Shown in pieces: positions 57,561 through 64,000 of a DNA stretch of 64,000 nucleotides. Below the pieces are notes generated by a model, which was not told the origin of the DNA, did not search any database, and worked only from the letters and a program-made list of their open reading frames with translations. Numbering within the stretch: the first letter of the stretch is position 1; every line of letters starts with the position of its first letter. The position numbers and the translations under genes were made by a program. This stretch comes from Saprospiraceae bacterium (GTDB lineage: Bacteria > Bacteroidota > Bacteroidia > Chitinophagales > Saprospiraceae), in assembly GCA_016717145.1 (NCBI GenBank), contig JADKGD010000042.1:1-64000 (forward strand). Reading direction: 5' to 3'.

Positions 57561-58468
57561 CTAAGTGGCAGGTATTTTTTTTTGCCAGGATATCATGACG
57601 CCACAAATAATAATCAACCCAATACCAAATAAGCTTAAAGCATCAGGGAAAACATCGCCAAGTATGGTTCCAAAAACGATAGAAAAAATTATATTACTAT
57701 ATCCAATTGCTGCAATAACACCAGTCTTTTGGTGGGAAAATGCTTTGGTTAGATAAACTTGTCCGATTAAAGCCGCAAGACCAAGCATAAAAATAATAAC
57801 GTATTGATCAGCTCTGGGCCAAACAAAAGTATCAACTATAAAATCAAAACTTTCAAATGTCCCATATTGACCAATAGAAAGCGAAATAATGGGCAAAATG
57901 ATACCTGAAAGCATAAAAGATAAAATAATCGTCCTGTTGTCATAATAAGTGCTTAACCCTCTGATGCTAAGATAAGCCATACCTGTCATAATAGCATTTG
58001 CAAGTCCTATTACATGGTGTTTAGTTGATAAAGAAGATGTATCTATAGATGGAAGAAATATCAGACAAATCCCAATAAAACCTATAATAATCGCTGACCA
58101 TTCGCGTAACTTAAGTTTATCTCCCAGGTACATCGCACTGAAAAGTGCCAGAAAAACAGGATATGACTGTTGATAAGTGATCGAAATTGCCAGACCAATC
58201 CTGGAAATACCATAAAAAAAGGAGTACAATGCTAAAGTACCTATAATACCTCGGAATATTAACAATGTAAGTTTACCACCCGATTGAATGGCCGGTCTTT
58301 TCCACAAAGAAAAAAAATAAAACCAATTCCTATCAGATTTCTGAAAAGAACCAATTCAATCGGATTAATATCATCACGTAAATAACGGGCACAAGCACCG
58401 GTAAATGCGAAACAAAATGACGCAATAAGCATGTATAAAATGCCCCGATGCTGATCAGGTGATTTCAT
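57561..58468 (-). pseudogene. EamA/DMT-family transporter, one frameshift
   Basis: This ten-helix drug/metabolite transporter is split into two readings. The start ATG 58468 gives HRGILYMLIASFCFAFTGAC then ARYLRDDINPIELVLFRNLI and GIGFIFF. After a T8 run near 58310-58317 the rest continues in another frame: KRPAIQSGGKLTLLIFRGII, GTLALYSFFYGISRIGLA, then the second EamA repeat to FGIGLIIICGVMISWQKKIP (stop 57561). Repaired length is about 300 residues, normal for the family. A single shift in a homopolymer makes sequencing error a strong alternative to true loss. Substrate unknown. Confidence 0.82.
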
Positions 58469-58486
58469 ATGGCCATATTATAACGT

Positions 58487-61400
58487 CTATTTTTTCACGA
58501 TTTTATGATAAAAAGATGCTTTGCCGTCTGACAATTTTATAAGATAAACACCGGACTGAAGGTCCTCAATATTTATACTTGTAAGGTTTGAGACGATGTT
58601 GGTGCTTTGTATCACCCTACCACTAATATCAAACAAGGTACATTTGTTCAATGTTGTTGTTGCATCAAGTGATTGAATATTAATAACGTCATGAGCAGGA
58701 TTTGGATAAATCAGAATTTTACTTTGAAGAGATTCTTCTTTTGTAAAGCTTGGTGTTGATGCATCCACATTGATAACAAAATTGGTAATACTAACCCATC
58801 CACCCTGACCATCTGACACAGTAAATTTGAAAGAATCTTCACTTTCATTATCAGCGGTATGTATGTATTTTAACTCAAATTTATCGATATCATCCTGCGT
58901 AAAAATACTTCCGGCACTTACAGGAACACCGTTTAGTGTCAATAAACCATTGGTTACACCTTGTACGAGCGTGTAGGTAAGCTCCGTTGGTGTATTATTG
59001 GCATCCTCCGAAAGCAATAAAACCCTGTCTATGATTTTTTGATCTTTCGGGTGAATATTTAGTCCAACATTTCTTGTTAAGACGGGCGGATTCAATACAA
59101 TATTGGCACATATTTCAATGTCAAAATTTTGTAATTTACCACCATTTCCCGACGCCTTGTCTTCCAGCCTTAGTATCCACTTCCCTTTCATAGACTCACC
59201 ATTAAAAGCTGACAACGGTGACTCGGGTTTATAGATTCTTCCCGTATTTATCGGGCATTGAAAAAAATCATTTGACTGATCATCTACGCCGATATTAAAT
59301 GATTTGACAGACCCGCATTTTCTGCTCCATAGTAATACTTCTTTACCGGATGGTGCCACCAGGTAAGCCATAAGGTCTCCAACCCATTGATGTTCTCCTT
59401 TGATATTTCTTAAATTGAGATCACTTATTATACCGTCACCGCTCACATTTACCGGAGCTTCTATCTTAGATTGTCCTGCTGATGAAATGTTGATTGAAAT
59501 ATCTCCGGATTTGATAGCCACACAGCTGAGTGCTTCAGTTGTGAAAGCATATATCTCAGACCATTCTCCGGATTTACAATTGTTGGAAGATCTTACGCGC
59601 CAGTAATATATGGTGGCTTTGTTGAGAATATTATTTGAAACAAAAACAATACCGGTTTGTACTTTACTGAATACGATGTGTTCAGGTTTGAAATCCGGAG
59701 ATGTTGCTAATTCAAGTATATATGAAGTAGCGTCGCTTTTTGTTGTCCATTCATATTTCTGAGTATGGGACAAGCCATCGGAGCCATTCGATGGCGACAA
59801 AAGGCTAATGTTGTTCAGATCTGTTCCTGTTAAAAAAAGTTGTACTGTACGTTCTATGGTATCTAATCCTTCCACAAAGGATCTCACGATTACCTTATAT
59901 TCTCCTGTGCCATTTACACCATTCAGATCAATAATTAAATTATTATTTTCACCTGCAGCGATTTCACTTTTTTCGAACATTGCAATGGCTCCTTCAGGCA
60001 GACCTGAGGCAATCTCCCATTTTATTTTGTCGGTTATACCTGCAAAGCCAGCCGATGTAAAACTATAACTCACAGGATCAGGAAGACAGGAATATTTTGT
60101 TGATTCTGTTACATCCATAAAAAATGCCGGTACTTCAGGTGTTTGAATAAAGGAGTTGAACAAAGAAGTAGTCAAAAATATATTTTCACTTGCTTTGATA
60201 ACGAATCGCACCTTATTAGATGTTTTATTGGGTATTATGATTGTTTCATTACCATCGTTTAGTGTAGCCTGAGCAAGAAGCATCATATTTTCAGAATCGA
60301 AATCAAGGCTATTATTGTAAGAAATATAGATATCTACATATTTACAATTTACAGGCGCAATATCTGTATTTGCCACATCCCAGGTTATCTTAATTTCCTT
60401 TCCTATTTTAAACTTGGTATCCTGTGCAGGGTAAGTGAGTTTGAAAGGACCCGCATTGTCAGCTACATTAAATTTTAATTGTTCCCATACAGCAGCACTT
60501 CCAAGTGGGTTATTGTCTCTTACCACAAACCTGAAATTCAATTCTCTGCCATATGTGGGCAACAATTCTGTATTGTCTTTAAACTGTCCACCAAAAATTC
60601 GCGATATATTAGGGAAATACCTCGAAGGGTTTGTAGTAGGTTTAATAGATCTGAATATTGGCGCATTCCCTATAGGAAACCCTAAAGGGCTAGAATTTTG
60701 TTTATCAAATTGGTCCCAGTTATATTTCAAAATATCCCCATTTGCATCTTCTGCGGAAGCTTTTAGAAAAAAAGGTGTTCCTTTAGGAATATAAAACCCA
60801 TTTTTATAGGGCATTGATATTATCGGGACAAAATTATTTATCTCTATTTTTTCGGCACATGCATAGGCATCAGAAGACTCCGAATTTGTATAACTGAGGA
60901 TTTGATCAAGTGTAGCAACGTGGTAATAATCATCTCGTGATACACCGAGACTACTTGACCCGCATGCAGTAGGGTAGGCCATAATGGTAGATCCTCCTCC
61001 CGGTTCATAACCCGAAGCTGACAGCTGATCTTCATTTCCCGGACAATTGTTAAATGTATGGGCTGCCGTCATCTGATGTCCCACTTCATGATTGAAGGTG
61101 AGGACGATGCTTCTGTTGACCGCGGATTCATTGTGACAGGTTACACCAGCACCCCGTGCAGCCGTACAGATATAGCCTTGAGCTACACCACCTACGTCAA
61201 AACAAATGGAAAACAGATGACCGATATCATAAGCGGTACTACCTACTCTACCATTTATTGCAGCAGTATTTTTACCTACTAAAGATTGACCCTGATTTGA
61301 ATTTTCGTAAGGGTCTAATGTACCATCCAAATATATTAATTTATCATTTTGGCCTATTAACACTAACCTGACAGCAAGTTCACTTTCAAAAACAACATTA

Positions 61401-62107
61401 GCCCTATCTACAAAAATGACCATATCTGACAGTGCATTTTCTTTAGTGCCACGCACTTCACCCCATTCTCCGGTACAACCCAGAGCCAGCCTGTATTTTC
61501 TTAATTCTATTTTATCACCCAATCTAGTATTACGTGAACTTGTATCATTACTTTTCTCATAATGTAGCGCATCTTCCTTTGTACCACACATCACTCTATC
61601 CCTTAAACTTAAATCTTCATGATCAGATGTATAGTATGTTATAAAATGTTGACGATTTCCTATCGAATAAGGGTCGACATAAATCATTCCTTCTTCTGCT
61701 TTTATCGCAGCATAAAAACCGTTGGGTCCCAAGCCAAAACGTGTAGTGACAGTTCGATCGTCTTTTTGATATCCTTTGTATGATTTTATCGATGGGTATT
61801 TTGCTGCCAGTTCATCTTCCATCACTGGTGATTCCCATATCAGAAATGTTTTTAGGCTTCCGTCAGGCATAGGCATTTCGAGTGAAGCTTCATTTCTGTT
61901 TAGAGAAAATTCCATGGGTGCCTTTTTAAGGGCATTTTGCAATTGTAGAATATCCAGGGTGAAGGATTGATATTTTTGAGGTATGATCTCCCTTATGTCG
62001 GAATTTCTAAGGTGAATTTCTGATTCATTGGTTTTTGTCCATACTTTTTGTGAAGTTACAAAAAGTGGAAAGGAAATTATTAATAGGGTTATTAATTTAC
62101 TAAACAT
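58487..62107 (-). CDS. Secreted reprolysin-like metallopeptidase with T9SS tail
   Basis: This 1206-residue exported protease has a signal peptide (LITLLIISFPLFVTSQ) and a propeptide. The metzincin-type site is FNHEVGHQMTAAHTF with His340, Glu341, His344 and His350, plus a Met-turn in STIMAYP. The usual Gly at position 347 of HExxHxxGxxH is Thr here. Downstream are fibronectin-like domains (LLSPSNGSDGLSHTQKYEWT), a proprotein-convertase P domain (INISSAGQSKIEAPVNVSGD, GKWILRLEDKASGNGG) and a CSPG/cadherin-like repeat (TYTLVQGVTNGLLTLNGVPV, FKFTVSDGQGGW). A type A sorting tail (ILIYPNPAHDVINIQ, QSGVYLIKLSDG) ends it. It is likely surface-bound or released for protein degradation. Confidence 0.92.
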   Translation of the reverse strand: MFSKLITLLIISFPLFVTSQKVWTKTNESEIHLRNSDIREIIPQKYQSFTLDILQLQNALKKAPMEFSLNRNEASLEMPMPDGSLKTFLIWESPVMEDELAAKYPSIKSYKGYQKDDRTVTTRFGLGPNGFYAAIKAEEGMIYVDPYSIGNRQHFITYYTSDHEDLSLRDRVMCGTKEDALHYEKSNDTSSRNTRLGDKIELRKYRLALGCTGEWGEVRGTKENALSDMVIFVDRANVVFESELAVRLVLIGQNDKLIYLDGTLDPYENSNQGQSLVGKNTAAINGRVGSTAYDIGHLFSICFDVGGVAQGYICTAARGAGVTCHNESAVNRSIVLTFNHEVGHQMTAAHTFNNCPGNEDQLSASGYEPGGGSTIMAYPTACGSSSLGVSRDDYYHVATLDQILSYTNSESSDAYACAEKIEINNFVPIISMPYKNGFYIPKGTPFFLKASAEDANGDILKYNWDQFDKQNSSPLGFPIGNAPIFRSIKPTTNPSRYFPNISRIFGGQFKDNTELLPTYGRELNFRFVVRDNNPLGSAAVWEQLKFNVADNAGPFKLTYPAQDTKFKIGKEIKITWDVANTDIAPVNCKYVDIYISYNNSLDFDSENMMLLAQATLNDGNETIIIPNKTSNKVRFVIKASENIFLTTSLFNSFIQTPEVPAFFMDVTESTKYSCLPDPVSYSFTSAGFAGITDKIKWEIASGLPEGAIAMFEKSEIAAGENNNLIIDLNGVNGTGEYKVIVRSFVEGLDTIERTVQLFLTGTDLNNISLLSPSNGSDGLSHTQKYEWTTKSDATSYILELATSPDFKPEHIVFSKVQTGIVFVSNNILNKATIYYWRVRSSNNCKSGEWSEIYAFTTEALSCVAIKSGDISINISSAGQSKIEAPVNVSGDGIISDLNLRNIKGEHQWVGDLMAYLVAPSGKEVLLWSRKCGSVKSFNIGVDDQSNDFFQCPINTGRIYKPESPLSAFNGESMKGKWILRLEDKASGNGGKLQNFDIEICANIVLNPPVLTRNVGLNIHPKDQKIIDRVLLLSEDANNTPTELTYTLVQGVTNGLLTLNGVPVSAGSIFTQDDIDKFELKYIHTADNESEDSFKFTVSDGQGGWVSITNFVINVDASTPSFTKEESLQSKILIYPNPAHDVINIQSLDATTTLNKCTLFDISGRVIQSTNIVSNLTSINIEDLQSGVYLIKLSDGKASFYHKIVKK

Positions 62108-62242
62108 TAAGCAAAGGTTTTATAATTGTAAAATTAAGTATATAATATAGATTCATGTTAATATTACAGGATATTCGACACATTGTGCAACCTAACAGAC
62201 ATATCGGATAATTAAGTCTCGATTTATTAATCATACAAAAAG

Positions 62243-62274
62243 AAAGCCGGTCAGATTTTTTTCTGACCGGCTTT
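62243..62274 (-). terminator. Strong terminator after the esterase-fold gene
   Basis: A perfect 13-bp stem (AAAGCCGGTCAGA against TCTGACCGGCTTT) with a 6-base loop, followed on the minus strand by TCTTTTTG. It lies 49 bases after the stop at 62323 and isolates the next gene. Confidence 0.9.
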
Positions 62275-62322
62275 GTAAATATTGACATTACAAGTCAACG
62301 AACATTAAAAACACACTTTTGT

Positions 62323-63899
62323 TTATTCAAAAATGATCTTTTTTGTAAGTGTACCTTTGTCAAAATTTAATTTTATCAGATACAATCCATTCTGGAGAGA
62401 TTCTCTGCGGAGATTGTAAAATGATGCATTAACATTATTGGCAGTTCTGATGGCTCTGCCACTGATATCAAATAAAGTAATGGATCTGATTGGTGTTTCG
62501 TCAGAAACTGTGATGTTCATATCTACAGTAGCAGGATTTGGCACCATTTTAAGATTTACATTGGCATCAACGAGGTCTTTAGTGTTTGAAGGCCAACAAT
62601 TAAGTCTCAAAGCCACACATGCTCTTGGTGCAAAATACCCTACGATCGTATCTATGTATTTTCTTGCAGAAGCTGCATCCGTATTACAATCAGTAGGTTG
62701 TTGACCTGGTTTAGGTGTAGAAGCAAATGTCCATTCCCAAGGAGAACCTGAATCAGCAGGAGTATTGTTAAATTCATAAAATCCTAAAGCTCCACTTACA
62801 TTTTTTGCATTGAATGGATCTTTCCAGCAGGGATGGTTTTGAATACATCGTTATTACCTATTCTATCAACAATAGTAGCCACGTCGCATGAACCTGAAAC
62901 TTCCACCACAGGCTCTGGCCCTCTTAGAGTTGGTACTCTCAATATACCAGTTTTGCATGGAGCAAAGGCGTCAGATTTTACATGAAAAGAAATCAAAGGT
63001 GTCTCACCTTTTGTGATCCAGCTGGACTCTCCCAGTGCACCACCCGTATTTACAGTAAGTGCATATTCTGACGAATAACCTGCATGATTTTCTACTGACA
63101 AAGTATCGCCAATTTTAAACCCAAGCTGAGGAATTGCTGAAGGAAGGTACATTGCACTTGAAAAAGTGGTAGGACCTTCACCAGTTATAGTTCCATTCTG
63201 ACCTTCGATGATCATAGGAACATTTGGGGGAAAAATCCACTTTCCACCAGGCGTATTTGTGATTTCACTGTATTGATTGAGAAAGCCGGTAGCAAGTGAT
63301 AAATATCCGCCTGTACCTTGTCCCCAAACAGTGATTTTGTCAGGATCAATCCCATGTGGATTGCTTAATACAGCTACACTTTTTCTAAAGTATCGTATAT
63401 AAGTGTTGATGTCTTGAACACCTCTATATGCTGCTTGTATAAGAGTGTATCTTTTTAACAATCCATTACCATCATCAATAGTAGGGAGCCAACCTTGTCT
63501 GTATTCAACAATAGCAACTACATAGCCCATTTTAGCTAGTCTTGTCGCTATTTCTACATTCGAAGAGTCACGTACGGTACCACCGCACGAGCCATTAAAT
63601 GCGAAAGGAATAAAGTTTCCTGTATGTAAATAAATAATCAATGGACGATCAGTTTTCGTATCACCATCAGGTGTGTAAAACTGTGCACGCAATGGTTGTC
63701 TGGTAGATCCACCACCTGGCATTCCTCCTAATAGACCACCAACCCAGGGCATAACAGTAAAATTACTTTGAACGGCGATTTGTGCAGATACGTTAACTTT
63801 AGAAAATACTTCTTTAGTATATCTACCTTCTTGTGATGCTCCTTGATTCCAAAAAGAAATCAGCATTAAAAAACAACATAATTTAGTAAAAATTTGCAT
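62323..63899 (-). CDS. Esterase-fold T9SS cargo, nucleophile Ser replaced, one frameshift
   Basis: The protein (about 525 residues if repaired) has a signal peptide (to WNQGASQ), a carboxylesterase-like alpha/beta-hydrolase domain (RPLIIYLHTGNFIPFAFNGS, YVVAIVEYRQGW, GVQDINTYIRYF) and a type A sorting tail (LKMVPNPATVDMNITVSDE, NGLYLIKLNFDKG). The nucleophile elbow reads VWGQGTGGYLS (residues 191-201) where esterases have GESAGG, so the Ser position is Gly195. The oxyanion loop is HTGNF rather than HGGGF. A shift near 62818-62825 (after IPAGK) separates the last 165 residues, where DPFNAKNVSGALGFYEFNN follows. Probably a non-catalytic binding protein or an unusual hydrolase. Confidence 0.8.
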
Positions 63900-63924
63900 G
63901 TGAAAAAGATTTAGTGTTAATAAA

Positions 63925-64000
63925 TTAATTTTTAAATTTAAAATCGTATGTTATGGTTAAATAAGCCATTCTTCCTATTCTAGGGCCTCCATAAGTTTGA
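63925..64000 (-). CDS. C-terminal end of an outer-membrane receptor (partial)
   Basis: Only the last 24 codons are inside the window: QTYGGPRIGRMAYLTITYDF then KFKN and stop (63925-63927). A final amphipathic strand rich in aromatic residues is typical of a TonB-dependent receptor or other beta-barrel. It is transcribed in the same direction as the esterase-fold gene, 25 bases upstream of it, so they may form one operon. Confidence 0.55.
   Translation of the reverse strand, partial: QTYGGPRIGRMAYLTITYDFKFKN

Noticed and set aside
1..64000. tRNA, rRNA, prophage, toxin-antitoxin or anti-phage defence systems
   Set aside because: I read both strands for these and recognised none; a covariance-model and profile search would be needed to be certain.

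Overview
The window is AT-rich chromosomal DNA from a member of the Bacteroidota, most likely a Saprospira-type lineage (inference). The support is type IX secretion (T9SS) sorting domains with a YPNP motif, a C25 PorU-like sortase, SusC/TonB-type and OMP_b-brl receptors, Bacteroidota-only families (DUF4271, DUF4407, BatE, a TPR/SH3 protein), and promoter -7 boxes of the TAnnTTTG type ahead of several genes.

Bases 1-22014 are an exopolysaccharide / surface-glycan island in several blocks. Block 1 (1-3954) holds five consecutive sugar genes: a GT4 glycosyltransferase, an NDP-sugar epimerase/dehydratase, a CapD-like 4,6-dehydratase, a polyprenyl-phosphate sugar transferase and a cupin-type sugar-phosphate isomerase. 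Each is clearly recognisable but broken by several one-base indels. Block 2 (4009-10739) carries mnmH and selD (2-selenouridine tRNA modification) around a DUF4143 ATPase gene split by a 440-bp inverted-repeat element, then manC (GDP-mannose), a GT4 enzyme and a GT4 deletion remnant. A RAYT transposase between REP-like direct repeats (10755-11679) separates this from a minus-strand operon (16893 to 11733: GT-B, FkbM methyltransferase, FemAB/GNAT, polysaccharide deacetylase, internally deleted GT4) and a head-to-head plus-strand operon (16917-22014: truncated GT2, Wzx flippase, DegT aminotransferase, WbqC-like, WecF-like Fuc4NAc transferase). The latter looks like a lipid-linked amino-deoxyhexose oligosaccharide pathway and runs tail-to-tail into a giant C25 peptidase gene of PorU2 type (T9SS sortase family).

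Bases 27175-42372 are mostly core genes: an OmpR/histidine kinase pair, DUF4271, hemD, a Nudix CoA pyrophosphatase, metG, a Fur regulator, paaABC (phenylacetyl-CoA epoxidase) with a secreted subtilase inserted between paaA and paaB, priA, and a DUF4407 membrane protein.

Bases 42866-64000 carry secreted and envelope proteins: a 928-residue T9SS cargo, a lipoprotein lipase-like hydrolase, an orphan T9SS tail, two TonB-dependent/beta-barrel receptors, a BatE-like protein, a DEAD-box helicase with a good promoter and leader hairpin, an mlaE-mlaF-mlaD lipid transporter, an EamA transporter, a 1206-residue metzincin protease, an esterase-fold T9SS cargo lacking its serine nucleophile, and the tail of another outer-membrane receptor.

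Frameshifts recur in otherwise well-conserved genes. Some are in homopolymers and could be residual sequencing error; those in bases 1-3954 are much denser. No tRNA, rRNA, CRISPR array or phage was recognised. No complete undescribed system was proven. The most interesting leads are the WecF/DegT/WbqC glycan module beside a PorU2-type sortase, the protease nested in the paa operon, and the small mobile elements.
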